Positions 53,163 to 60,822 of a stretch of DNA of 64,000 nucleotides are shown here, in pieces. Numbering within the stretch: the stretch's first letter is position 1; every line of letters starts with the position of its first letter. This DNA is from Lichenicoccus sp964247695. GTDB taxonomy: Bacteria > Pseudomonadota > Alphaproteobacteria > Acetobacterales > Acetobacteraceae. The notes under the pieces were generated by a model. It was not told where the DNA came from. It was given only the letters and a program-made list of their open reading frames with translations, and did no database searches. Where the stretch lies: assembly GCA_964247695.1 (NCBI GenBank), contig CAXTVI010000014.1, positions 28,013 to 92,012 of the forward strand. Reading direction: 5' to 3'. The position numbers were made by a program, and so were the translations under genes.

Positions 53163-53549
53163 ATGTCCATGGATAAGTCAATGAACGTCCTGATCGTCGA
53201 TGATTACAAGACGATGTTGAGAATCATACGCAATCTTTTGAAGCAGATCGATTTCAACAATGTGGAGGAGGCGATGGACGGTGGCGAGGCACTCAGCAAG
53301 CTGCGGACGGGGAACTACGGCCTTGTCATCAGCGACTGGAACATGCAGCCGATGACCGGGCTCGAGCTGCTCACGGAGGTGCGCAAGGATACGCGTCTCA
53401 AGACCCTGCCGTTCATCATGATCACGGCGGAAAGCAAGATCGAGAACGTGGTGGCAGCAAAGCAGGCCGGAGTCTCGAACTATATCGTCAAGCCCTTCAA
53501 TGCCGAGACGTTGAAGGGCAAGATCGAGAAGGTGCTCTGCAATGCATGA
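53163..53549 (+). CDS. cheY: CheY-type chemotaxis response regulator
   Basis: A 128-residue single receiver domain. The acidic pocket is D13/D14 (LIVDDYKTM), the phosphoacceptor D58 (ISDWNMQPM), the switch Thr T88 (IMITAES) and the conserved K110 (YIVKPFN). These match CheY rather than a generic receiver; the Asp-Trp-Asn-Met-Gln-Pro-Met signature is typical of flagellar CheY. It overlaps cheZ by 8 bp, so the phosphatase and its substrate are co-translated. Confidence 0.93.
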   Translation: MSMDKSMNVLIVDDYKTMLRIIRNLLKQIDFNNVEEAMDGGEALSKLRTGNYGLVISDWNMQPMTGLELLTEVRKDTRLKTLPFIMITAESKIENVVAAKQAGVSNYIVKPFNAETLKGKIEKVLCNA

Positions 53550-54165
53550 CGTGCAAAACCTGGCCGACAGGCTCGTCGATCTGAAGGCAAGATATCCTCA
53601 GGGACAGCCGGATCTCGTCACCGATGTCGTGCTGGCCGTGCTCGGGAGCATGACCGGCGATATCAGCCACCGGGAGACCTCGCTGCTGCACGAGATCGGC
53701 GCGCTCGGAGATGCGGTGGCGACTGCACGCCAGGAGATCGCCGCACTGAAGGTCGACGACATCACGGTGAGCTACATTCCGTGCGCGACCGACGAGCTGG
53801 ACGCGATCGTGTCGCACACCGCGGCTGCGACCGAGGCCATCCTGGAGGCGTGCGAGACGCTCGACACGCTGGGTGCGACTCTCGAGGGCGAGGCGGCACA
53901 GAAGCTGCAGGATGCGACCAGCACGATTTACGAATCCTGCAGTTTCCAGGATATCACCGGGCAGCGCATCACCAAGGTCGTCTCCACGCTCAAGACAATC
54001 GAGACGACAATTGCAAGGATTGTGGCAACATTCGGCAAGGCCTCCATCGTCGCCATCAAATCGGCGCCGGTGCCCGAGGGTGACGGGCTGCTGAATGGGC
54101 CACAGCTGGCGCACAGCGCCATGGACCAGTCGGATATCGACAAGCTGCTCGCGAGCTTCGACTGA
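53542..54165 (+). CDS. cheZ: Chemotaxis protein phosphatase CheZ
   Basis: A 207-residue four-helix-bundle protein that dephosphorylates CheY-P. The catalytic motif SFQDITGQR has D137 and Q141 in the spacing of E. coli D143/Q147. The C-terminal tail QSDIDKLLASFD is the conserved CheY-tethering peptide. The N-terminal half is helical and poorly conserved, as usual. It overlaps cheY by 8 bp and is followed after 10 bp by a large exported repeat protein. Confidence 0.9.
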   Translation: MHDVQNLADRLVDLKARYPQGQPDLVTDVVLAVLGSMTGDISHRETSLLHEIGALGDAVATARQEIAALKVDDITVSYIPCATDELDAIVSHTAAATEAILEACETLDTLGATLEGEAAQKLQDATSTIYESCSFQDITGQRITKVVSTLKTIETTIARIVATFGKASIVAIKSAPVPEGDGLLNGPQLAHSAMDQSDIDKLLASFD

Positions 54166-54175
54166 CCTGCGGCCA

Positions 54176-57037
54176 ATGCGCCTCTTCGGATCCTACTTCG
54201 TCGCGGCGGTCTCCGTGCTGGCTGCCCTGGGGCTGCAGCTCGGCGAGGCTGCTGTCGCGGGTGCGCCGCGGCCGCCGGTGCGGTTGAGCGACCTGGATGG
54301 CAGCAGCCGGGTTGCGGTCAGGTTGCCGTCGGCGGACGCCTTCTCGCTGACCCAGGAGGATGGGCATGTCGTATTGCATGTCATCGGTGTGCCGCTGCCG
54401 AAGCTGCCCAGGGGTGCGGCGCATGGGGTCAGCCGGGTCGCCATCGCAGGAAACTTCCTGCGGTTCGACATTGCCCGAGCAAGCCATGTCAGGGCGATCC
54501 ACGAAGGCCGCGACCTGGTGCTCCAGGTGGAGCCACAGGACCCTGCGAGCGCACCGGCGGTCTCGGGTTCCGCCGGTTCGTCCGGCGTTCTGCCCGGTCT
54601 TCCGGAACCGCTGATGGCGGTGATCGAAGGGGAACGGCCCACGCCCGCCCGGACCACCGCCGCGCGGCCGGGTGCGTTGCCGCAGCCGGCCTCGATGCCA
54701 CCACCGGTGGTTCAGGCCGGTTCCGTCGGTCCGCTCACGCTGCTCGCCAGCATGGTCGATGCCCCGGAGGGTTCCGGGAAGGGCCGCGGCCTGCTGCTGC
54801 CGTTCGACAAGGGCGTGGGAGCCGCTTCCTTCAGCCGCGGCGCCGACACGCTCATCGTCTTCGACGCGGCAAGGCCGCTGGACCTCTCGGACGTGCGTCA
54901 GGAGCCGCTCGCCGCCGGGGCGTCGCTCCGGATGCTGCCCGAGGCAACGATCGTCACCTTGCCCAAGCGCGACGCCAGGCAGTTCGTCCTGCGACGGGTC
55001 GTGGACGGTTGGCTGCTCCTGGACGCAGCCGATGGCCGCAGTTCGACCGCGATCGGGCCCGTCCTCGACGGCATGAACCTGCGGTTGCCGGTCTCGGCGC
55101 CTGGCCGGACAGTGGTCGTTCCCGATCCGGCAACCGGCGAGAACCTGCTGGTCGGAACGCTCGTCAGCGGTAACGAGGCCTTCTCGGAGAGTCGGCGCGG
55201 CCACGCCTACACCATCGTGCAGACTTCGCTGGGCATCGCGATCGATCCGCTTTCTGATCGGATCGAAATGCGTCCGACGCGAAGCGCCTTCCTGTTGTCC
55301 GGCCTGGACCCGCAGGCGCTTGCGCTGCCTCTCGCCGATCAGGATGCGCAGGTGCGGGCAGTCAGCAGCGGCGCACGTATCCTCACCCTGCGGCGCGGGT
55401 CCCGGGAGACCCTCTATCGTCGCTCGAAGCAGGCGGACGCAGCCGCGGCTGCGGCGCCGGCCGGCAGCCGGTTCGAGGGACGGATGATGGCGGCCCAGGC
55501 CGCGCTCGCGCTTGGCGACGACACACAGGCGGCCACGCTGGCCCGGGTTGCCGTTGCGGATGATGCGCGGCAGACTTGTCTGCGGCTGACCCGGATCGTG
55601 CGCCTGGCAGCGAGCGTGCTTGAGCACAAGGCGGTCGCCGCCGCGACGGGGTCGGCGAGCGACGAGGACACCTGCCCCGACGACCCGGGTTACATCGACA
55701 GCCCCGAGGTTTCGCTCTGGCGTGGCATCGCCCTGGCACGGCAGGATCCCAGCCGTCCCGAGGCTGCCCGCTTGATCGCGTCCAACCTCGGCTTGCTGCA
55801 GAGCTACCCGCAGCCGCTTGCGGCCATTCTCCTGCCGATTGCCGCGGAAGCGCTGGTGGAGGGCGGCACGGACGCGCAGGCCGGGTTGATCGACGCCTTT
55901 CCGGCCGATCCGTCCCTGGCCTTCGCCAGGGCTCGCCTGGCTGCCCGGCGCGGGCATTTGCAGGCCGCGCGTCTGGCTTTCGATGCGCTGCGGTCGGACG
56001 TCGATATCCGCATTGCAGACCTGGCGGCCGAGCAGAGCGTCACCTTGCGTCTCCAGACCGGAGACCTCACACCCCACGATGCCGCGGACATCCTCGACAA
56101 GCACCTTCTGGACGCACGGATCGCGGGCCATGAACTGACTGCTCGCTATCGGCTGAGCGACCTCAGGGTCCAGGCCGGTCAGTGGCCCGAGGCACTGTCG
56201 CTGCTGCGCGAGACCTCGCTGCTGTTCCCCGCGGAGCAGGATGCGATCAGGGCCCGAGCCGGCGAGGTTCTCAAACGCCTGGCTGCGTCGCCGGCAGACG
56301 GCAGTGCCGCGGATACGTTCAGTGAAGCGGCGCTGATCGAGGCGAACATGGACCTCGTCCCACGCGGGCCCGACGGCGAGCGCCTGTCGCGCTACCTGGT
56401 CGACCGGCTGAGTGCCCTGGACCTGCCTGATCAGGCGGCGCCGATCGTCGAGAGGCTGCTGGCCGCGGCAACACCCGGCCTGGAAAAGGCGACCCTGGGC
56501 GCCCGGCTGGCAGCCCTCGATCTGCAACAGAACGATCTGCACGCCGCGCAGGAGGCCCTGCATGATTCCGACGCGACCGACCTGCCAACGGCGCTGGCCG
56601 AGCAGCGCCGGTTGCTGCTCGCGCGGGTTCTCGCGGCGGAGGGCCATGGTGTGGAGGCGCTCGCCGCGATCAAGGACCTGACTTCGTCGCCGGCACTCGA
56701 GCTGAGGGCGGATCTGCTCATGGCGAGCGCAAGCTGGCCGGATGCGGCGGAGGCGTTGTCGATCCTTGCGGATCGTTTTGTGCCGGCCATCGGACCGCTG
56801 GATCGCAAGCAGCAGGATCTGCTGCTGCGCCTGGCATCGGCTGCATCCCGGGCCGGCGACACCAAGCGTCAGGCCCAGGTGCACGATGCCGTGCGGGGGC
56901 GGATCGCCGATGCTGACAAGGTAGCCTTGTTCCAACTGCTGACCACCAGCGGCACCGCCCCCGGTGCTTCGTCCGGACCAGGCGAAGTGGCCGCCCTGCG
57001 CCAAGTTGTGGCCGGGGTCAGGTCACTCGGGAGGTGA
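54176..57037 (+). CDS. Large exported protein with AMIN-like domain and helical repeats
   Basis: A 953-residue protein of unknown function. The N-terminal signal peptide (about residues 7-26, LAALGLQLGEAAVAG) is followed by an AMIN-like beta region (SRVAVRLPSADAFSLTQEDG; FLRFDIARASHVRAIHEGRD), a Pro-rich linker, a second beta-rich part, and from about residue 420 a long alpha-helical TPR-like array (ARLAARRGHLQAARLAFDAL; LARVLAAEGHGVEALAAIKDL). It resembles the hypothetical TPR proteins encoded at the end of fliL-fliM-cheY-cheZ operons. Position implies a role in the periplasmic part of the motor; AMIN domains bind peptidoglycan. Confidence 0.75.
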   Translation: MRLFGSYFVAAVSVLAALGLQLGEAAVAGAPRPPVRLSDLDGSSRVAVRLPSADAFSLTQEDGHVVLHVIGVPLPKLPRGAAHGVSRVAIAGNFLRFDIARASHVRAIHEGRDLVLQVEPQDPASAPAVSGSAGSSGVLPGLPEPLMAVIEGERPTPARTTAARPGALPQPASMPPPVVQAGSVGPLTLLASMVDAPEGSGKGRGLLLPFDKGVGAASFSRGADTLIVFDAARPLDLSDVRQEPLAAGASLRMLPEATIVTLPKRDARQFVLRRVVDGWLLLDAADGRSSTAIGPVLDGMNLRLPVSAPGRTVVVPDPATGENLLVGTLVSGNEAFSESRRGHAYTIVQTSLGIAIDPLSDRIEMRPTRSAFLLSGLDPQALALPLADQDAQVRAVSSGARILTLRRGSRETLYRRSKQADAAAAAAPAGSRFEGRMMAAQAALALGDDTQAATLARVAVADDARQTCLRLTRIVRLAASVLEHKAVAAATGSASDEDTCPDDPGYIDSPEVSLWRGIALARQDPSRPEAARLIASNLGLLQSYPQPLAAILLPIAAEALVEGGTDAQAGLIDAFPADPSLAFARARLAARRGHLQAARLAFDALRSDVDIRIADLAAEQSVTLRLQTGDLTPHDAADILDKHLLDARIAGHELTARYRLSDLRVQAGQWPEALSLLRETSLLFPAEQDAIRARAGEVLKRLAASPADGSAADTFSEAALIEANMDLVPRGPDGERLSRYLVDRLSALDLPDQAAPIVERLLAAATPGLEKATLGARLAALDLQQNDLHAAQEALHDSDATDLPTALAEQRRLLLARVLAAEGHGVEALAAIKDLTSSPALELRADLLMASASWPDAAEALSILADRFVPAIGPLDRKQQDLLLRLASAASRAGDTKRQAQVHDAVRGRIADADKVALFQLLTTSGTAPGASSGPGEVAALRQVVAGVRSLGR

Positions 57038-57172
57038 CAGGCAAAGCGGCCAAAGCGTGCCGCGATCCCAGAAAGGGCTTGCGTCGAAGGTCCTGAGGAC
57101 CTATCTCCCGCCGCTCTTGGCCCAAGGGGGCGTTATCGCCCAACAGGCCGTCTGCTGGTTCAGGGGTACGTG
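57038..57172 (+). promoter_or_regulatory. speD leader region with two hairpins
   Basis: 135 bp between the AMIN/TPR gene and speD. It contains AGGTCC-TGA-GGACCT (57088-57102) and GGGCG-TTAT-CGCCC (57128-57141), two compact hairpins that would form in the speD leader. No U-run follows either, so they are not terminators. Whether they form a polyamine- or SAM-responsive element is unknown. Confidence 0.35.
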
Positions 57173-57634
57173 ATGAACGCACTTGCTCAACTGGGGATGG
57201 TCTCGGATTCTCCGAGCAATAACCAGGTTTCGACCGCTCCCTCCGGTGGGGAAGCGGATTGCAAGGACTATTTCGTCGAAAAGGACGGGATGAAGTTCGC
57301 CGGCATGCATCTGCTGGTCGATCTTTGGGATGCGAGGAACCTGGGCGATCCGGCGGTGATCGATCGGACCCTGTGCGAGGCCGCGGTGACCGCGGGTGCG
57401 ACGATACTGCACAGCCACTTCCATCACTTCACGCCGAATGGTGGCGTCTCGGGGGTGGTGGTGCTGGCAGAGAGCCATATCTCCATCCACACCTGGCCCG
57501 AGCGGGGGTTTGCCGCCGTGGATATCTTCATGTGTGGAGAGTGCGATCCGCATCTTGCCATCCCGGTGCTGCAGCGGACCTTCCAGGCCGAGCGCATCGA
57601 TCTCGACGAGCAGAGACGCGGCCGCGTTCTCTAG
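57173..57634 (+). CDS. speD: S-adenosylmethionine decarboxylase proenzyme
   Basis: A 153-residue pyruvoyl enzyme that decarboxylates SAM for spermidine synthesis. The autocleavage site is in AESHISIHTWPE, with cleavage expected between E100 and S101; S101 becomes the pyruvoyl group. FMCGECDPHLAIPVL near the C-terminus carries the conserved catalytic Cys. The first 40 residues form an extension beyond the 120-residue bacterial class. speE follows after an intergenic terminator-like structure. Confidence 0.95.
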   Translation: MNALAQLGMVSDSPSNNQVSTAPSGGEADCKDYFVEKDGMKFAGMHLLVDLWDARNLGDPAVIDRTLCEAAVTAGATILHSHFHHFTPNGGVSGVVVLAESHISIHTWPERGFAAVDIFMCGECDPHLAIPVLQRTFQAERIDLDEQRRGRVL

Positions 57635-57635
57635 C

Positions 57636-57650
57636 GGCGGCAAAACCGCC
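57636..57650 (+). promoter_or_regulatory. Hairpin GGCGG-CAAAA-CCGCC after speD
   Basis: A 5-bp stem hairpin starting just after the speD stop, 12 bp before the intrinsic terminator in the same spacer. The two adjacent hairpins could be alternatives in an attenuation mechanism or simply a tandem terminator. Confidence 0.35.
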
Positions 57651-57662
57651 ACGAAGGGATCG

Positions 57663-57690
57663 AGGCCGGGATTTCCCCGGCCTTTTTCTT
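57663..57690 (+). terminator. Intrinsic terminator between speD and speE
   Basis: A perfect 8-bp GC-rich stem AGGCCGGG/CCCGGCCT with a 5-nt loop, followed directly by a T-rich run (57683-57690). It is a textbook Rho-independent terminator on the plus strand. It separates two genes of one pathway, so it may give partial readthrough or be regulated. Confidence 0.8.
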
Positions 57691-57746
57691 GCGGAGCGCC
57701 AAGCGACATCGCGCGGGACTGGGCGCTCGTTGATCGGAACGTAGTC

Positions 57747-58619
57747 ATGTCGGAAGCAGCCTGGATCAACGAGACACTCTATGACGCATGGGGCCAGCGC
57801 TTCCGGGTGAAGCGCGAACTCGCGCGCGTCAAGAGCGACTTCCAGGACATCGTCGTCTTCGAGAGCGAGACGCACGGGCGCGTCCTGGTGCTCGACGGCG
57901 TGATCCAGATCACCGAAGCCGACGAGTTCGTCTACCAGGAAATGCTGGCCCACGTGCCGTTGCTCGCCCATTCCGGACCACGCAACGTGCTGATCATCGG
58001 AGCCGGTGATGGCGGCGTGCTGCGACGGGTGCTGCAGCATCGTACGGTGCAGAATGCGGTGATGGTCGAGATCGACGGTGACGTCGTCAGGCTTTCAAAG
58101 GAGTTCCTGCCGTCGATCGCCGGAGCGGCCTGGGATGATCCGCGGGCCGACGTGATCATCGGGGACGGCATCGACTACGTGGTCCGCGCACCCGATGCGA
58201 GTTTCGACGTCATCATCGTCGACAGCACCGATCCGGTTGGCGTCGGCGAAGTCTTGTTCACCGACGACTTCTATCGCAATTGTGCCAGGGTCCTGACAAA
58301 GGACGGCATCATCGTCAACCAGTGTGGCGTGCCGTTCATGCAGTCAAGCGAGTTGCGCGAGACGAGCCAGCGCAGGGCGCGGTTCTTCCCGCATGTTTCG
58401 GCTTACGTGGCGGCCGTGCCGACCTACGTGGGCGGCTTCATGACGCTTGGCATCGCCTCCAACGCGGATGGACTGACGGTCGATGCAGACCTCATCCGGC
58501 AGCGGGCGAGGCAGGCGGGCATCCTTGGCACGACACGATACTGGTCGCCCGAAGTACAGGCTGCCGCCTTTGCGCTGCCGCCGTATATTTCGACGTGCCT
58601 GCCCGGACACACCCGGTAG
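57747..58619 (+). CDS. speE: Spermidine synthase
   Basis: A 290-residue aminopropyltransferase forming spermidine and methylthioadenosine from putrescine and decarboxylated SAM. Key segments are DGVIQITEADEFVYQEML, the nucleotide loop LIIGAGDGGVLRRVLQH, and the catalytic loop IIVDSTDPVGVGEVLF. The ATG at 57747 was chosen because homology-like sequence starts there; the upstream frame overlaps speD. The methylthioadenosine by-product would enter the salvage pathway that includes mtnA of this window. Confidence 0.96.
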   Translation: MSEAAWINETLYDAWGQRFRVKRELARVKSDFQDIVVFESETHGRVLVLDGVIQITEADEFVYQEMLAHVPLLAHSGPRNVLIIGAGDGGVLRRVLQHRTVQNAVMVEIDGDVVRLSKEFLPSIAGAAWDDPRADVIIGDGIDYVVRAPDASFDVIIVDSTDPVGVGEVLFTDDFYRNCARVLTKDGIIVNQCGVPFMQSSELRETSQRRARFFPHVSAYVAAVPTYVGGFMTLGIASNADGLTVDADLIRQRARQAGILGTTRYWSPEVQAAAFALPPYISTCLPGHTR

Positions 58620-58630
58620 CAGGCCGGAGG

Positions 58631-58909
58631 CTACAGCCTGCCGCGCTCGTCCCGCTCGGGGGCCCGCTCGGCATGATCGTCTCCAGTCACATCGTCGCCG
58701 CCTTGATCGAGCGCACGGACCCGCTCGACATCCGGCCCGGACTGGACGCTGTCCGTCGGGTGCGCGCCCTCGACATTGCCGCTGCCGGCGCGGGTGCCGC
58801 CGAACCGGTCGGCTCCCTTGGCGTCCGCCGCATCGGGCTTCTTGTGGTTACCGGTATCCTGTTCGCCGGCGGTGTGTTCGACCGCGTCCTCGGTATGGGG
58901 CTGCTGCAT
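58631..58909 (-). CDS. Small acidic hydrophilic protein of unknown function
   Basis: A 92-residue frame rich in Asp, Glu, Gly, Ala and His, without hydrophobic segments and probably disordered. I do not recognise a family. The main evidence for a real gene is a very good ribosome site: AGGAGAACTCCG directly precedes the ATG at 58909. It fills the space between convergent speE and the minus-strand fliP. Plus-strand frames in the same interval lack such a site. Confidence 0.5.
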   Translation of the reverse strand: MQQPHTEDAVEHTAGEQDTGNHKKPDAADAKGADRFGGTRAGSGNVEGAHPTDSVQSGPDVERVRALDQGGDDVTGDDHAERAPERDERGRL

Positions 58910-58985
58910 CGGAGTTCTCCTGTCGCATCGGCTGAACGCCGCCGGGCGGCCGCGGTTCTGCCACGGGTTCGAGGGTGAGTGGGGT

Positions 58986-59735
58986 TCAGCCGGTGTTGAA
59001 GCTCTGCACGAGGCTCCCGGCGATCATGTGCCAGCCATCGATCAGCACGAAGAAGATCAGCTTGAACGGCAGCGAGATGGCGCTCGGCGGCAGCATCATC
59101 ATGCCGAGGCTCATCAGCACGCTCGAGACCACGATGTCGATCACCAGGAATGGCATGTAGAGCAGGAAACCCATCTCGAAGCCGCGCCGGAGTTCGCCGA
59201 TCATGAAGGCCGGCACCAGGGCGCGCCATGGCGTATCGCCCGCGGTGGCCGGCGGCGGCAGCTTGGCGATGTCGAGGAACAGGGTCAGGTCCGGCGGCCT
59301 GACATTCAGCAGCATGAAGTGGCGGAACGGCTCGGCGGCGGCGCGGGCCCCGTCGAGTTCGCTGAGCTGGCCGGCCAGCATCGGCGCCACGCCGTCGGCC
59401 CAGGCACGTCCAAACGTCGGCTGCATGACAAAGAAGGTCAAGAACAAGGCAAGACCGATGATCACCGGATTGGGCGGCGTGCCCTGCGCCCCGAGCGCGC
59501 CACGCAGCAGCGACAGCACGATGACGATCCGGGTGAAGGCCGTCACCATCACCAGCAGGCTCGGCGCCAGTGACAGCAGCGTGATGACGGCGGTGAGCTG
59601 GAACAGCCGGCCGGTCGCGCCCGAGGCACCGGCCTGGCCGAGGTCGATGCTGACCGACTGGGCAGCTGCCGGTACCGGCGAGAGAACCAGCAGCGCCAGT
59701 ACCAAGGCCGCAGCAAGGCTGGCGCGCCGGATCAC
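58986..59735 (-). CDS. fliP: Flagellar type III export protein FliP
   Basis: A 249-residue export-gate protein with a cleavable signal (LVLALLVLSPVPAAAQS) and four transmembrane helices. Family signatures are FTRIVIVLSLLRGALGAQGTPPN, FMQPTFGRAW-like FVMQPTF, FMIGELRRGFEMGFLLYMPFLVIDI and MMMLPPSAISLPFKLIFFVL. The GTG start overlaps the fliO stop by 4 bp. Its partners fliQ and fliR are on the opposite strand at 61577. Confidence 0.97.
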   Translation of the reverse strand: MIRRASLAAALVLALLVLSPVPAAAQSVSIDLGQAGASGATGRLFQLTAVITLLSLAPSLLVMVTAFTRIVIVLSLLRGALGAQGTPPNPVIIGLALFLTFFVMQPTFGRAWADGVAPMLAGQLSELDGARAAAEPFRHFMLLNVRPPDLTLFLDIAKLPPPATAGDTPWRALVPAFMIGELRRGFEMGFLLYMPFLVIDIVVSSVLMSLGMMMLPPSAISLPFKLIFFVLIDGWHMIAGSLVQSFNTG

Positions 59736-60016
59736 GGTGGCGATCCGCGGCCCGGCCGCCCGTCGGGAGGCAGCCAGCCGAGCATGACGTCAGTCGTGCC
59801 CCCGGTCAGCAGCAGCAGCCGGCGCCCCTCGCAGTCGATGAGCGTGAGCCTGCGCCGCGCGTCGATCGGCAGCGAGGCCCGGAGCGACAGCAGGGTCTGC
59901 TTCTGGCCGTGCCTTGGGAGCAAGCCGGTGAACCGGGTCCCGTAGCGGGCCAGCAGGATCATGAGGATGACCGCGGCGAGCCCGGCGCCGATGGTCAGGA
60001 GGTCATGGACGGACAT
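59732..60016 (-). CDS. fliO: Flagellar biosynthesis protein FliO
   Basis: A 94-residue protein with one N-terminal membrane helix (LLTIGAGLAAVILMILLARYG) and a short basic cytoplasmic domain (LRASLPIDARRRLTLIDCEGRRLLLLTGGTTDVMLG) that matches the FliO core, in particular the DxRRRLxLI pattern. FliO helps assemble the FliPQR export gate. It overlaps fliP by 4 bp and the upstream small gene by 22 bp. Confidence 0.85.
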   Translation of the reverse strand: MSVHDLLTIGAGLAAVILMILLARYGTRFTGLLPRHGQKQTLLSLRASLPIDARRRLTLIDCEGRRLLLLTGGTTDVMLGWLPPDGRPGRGSPP

Positions 60017-60309
60017 GGACCTGTGGGCTCCTGTGCCTGCAGCAGGGCCGTCACGGTGTCGATCTCGCTCCGCAGGGCCAGCAGGCTGAGGCGCATCTGC
60101 GGCCGCTCGCGCGACGCCAGGAAGGCCGCGCGATCACAGACATCCGCCACCTGGCTCTCGAGCCCGCTGAGGCAGATCCGGCGTCCGGCCATCAGCAGCG
60201 CGCGGCTGACCTGCAGGGTGGAGACGACTCCCGCCGCAAGCGCCTCGAGGTCGCGCAGCGTCGGGCCGGCATCGGCGTCAGCCCGGCCAGCCGGATGGTT
60301 GAAACTCAT
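59995..60309 (-). CDS. Hypothetical small protein upstream of fliO
   Basis: A 104-residue, largely helical soluble protein (LRDLEALAAGVVSTLQVSRALL; SQVADVCDRAAFLASRERPQMRLSLLALRSEIDTVTALL). I do not recognise the family. It has two cysteines and no signal peptide. It starts a three-gene unit with fliO and fliP and overlaps fliO by 22 bp, so it is probably a flagellar accessory protein. It is divergent from flgB. The alternative start at 60339 would add ten residues. Confidence 0.6.
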   Translation of the reverse strand: MSFNHPAGRADADAGPTLRDLEALAAGVVSTLQVSRALLMAGRRICLSGLESQVADVCDRAAFLASRERPQMRLSLLALRSEIDTVTALLQAQEPTGPCPSMTS

Positions 60310-60375
60310 GCGGACAGGCTGCCACATCGGCAGGGCCATTGCGAGAACGAACCGTCTTTCGCGTTATGCGGGTTG

Positions 60376-60383
60376 TTAACGAT
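60376..60383. promoter_or_regulatory. TTAACGAT element upstream of flgB
   Basis: TTAACGAT differs by one base from the Caulobacter CtrA half-site TTAACCAT and stands out in this GC-rich DNA. It lies in the 124-bp divergent region between flgB and the fliO-operon leader gene. A related TTAACCTG sits upstream of fliL at 50277-50284. CtrA regulation is inference. Confidence 0.25.
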
Positions 60384-60433
60384 TTCGAAGTGGTTCTCTG
60401 CAAAGTTGCCTCCTCGGTGAAAGGTGGTGCGGC

Positions 60434-60814
60434 ATGCAAACGGGCTCGAACGACCTGTTCTCGCTGGCAGAGCGCAAGCTCGGCTGGCTGGAGGATCGGC
60501 AGCGCGTCCTCGCGCGCAATGTCGCCAATGCCAACACACCCAACTTCCAGCCGAGCGACGAGCGGCCGTTCTCGGCGACCTTGTCGTCCTTCATGGTGAC
60601 GCCGGTGCAGACCAACACGATGCATCTTCCCGGGACCGGCGACGGTGGCGGCACGATCAAAGTGCCGGGCCATGAACGCTCGCCGGACGGCAACCGGGTT
60701 TCCGTCGAGGACGAGATGACCAAGGTTGCAGAGACCGACAACCAGCAGCGGCTGGTGACCAACATCTACAGCAAGTACATGGCGATGTTCTCGACCGCGC
60801 TCGGCAAGGGCTGA
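60434..60814 (+). CDS. flgB: Flagellar proximal rod protein FlgB
   Basis: A 126-residue rod protein. Its N-terminal motif LEDRQRVLARNVANANTPNFQPSD and the C-terminal VSVEDEMTKVAETDNQQRLVTNIYSKYMAMF fit FlgB, and the length matches. It starts the flgB-flgC-fliE-fliQ-fliR plus-strand unit; flgC follows after 8 bp. Confidence 0.95.
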   Translation: MQTGSNDLFSLAERKLGWLEDRQRVLARNVANANTPNFQPSDERPFSATLSSFMVTPVQTNTMHLPGTGDGGGTIKVPGHERSPDGNRVSVEDEMTKVAETDNQQRLVTNIYSKYMAMFSTALGKG

Positions 60815-60822
60815 GCCGCGTC

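Noticed and set aside
54056..57004. 982-codon minus-strand frame opposite the AMIN/TPR gene
   Set aside because: It is slightly longer than the real gene, but its composition is Gln/Arg/Gly-rich and it would overlap cheZ antisense. The plus strand has a signal peptide and repeats and fits the operon.
60340..60433. Sigma54 promoter upstream of flgB (tggttctctgca)
   Set aside because: The GG and GC elements are only 6 bp apart instead of 10. No match to the -24/-12 spacing was found at the other flagellar promoters that I inspected.
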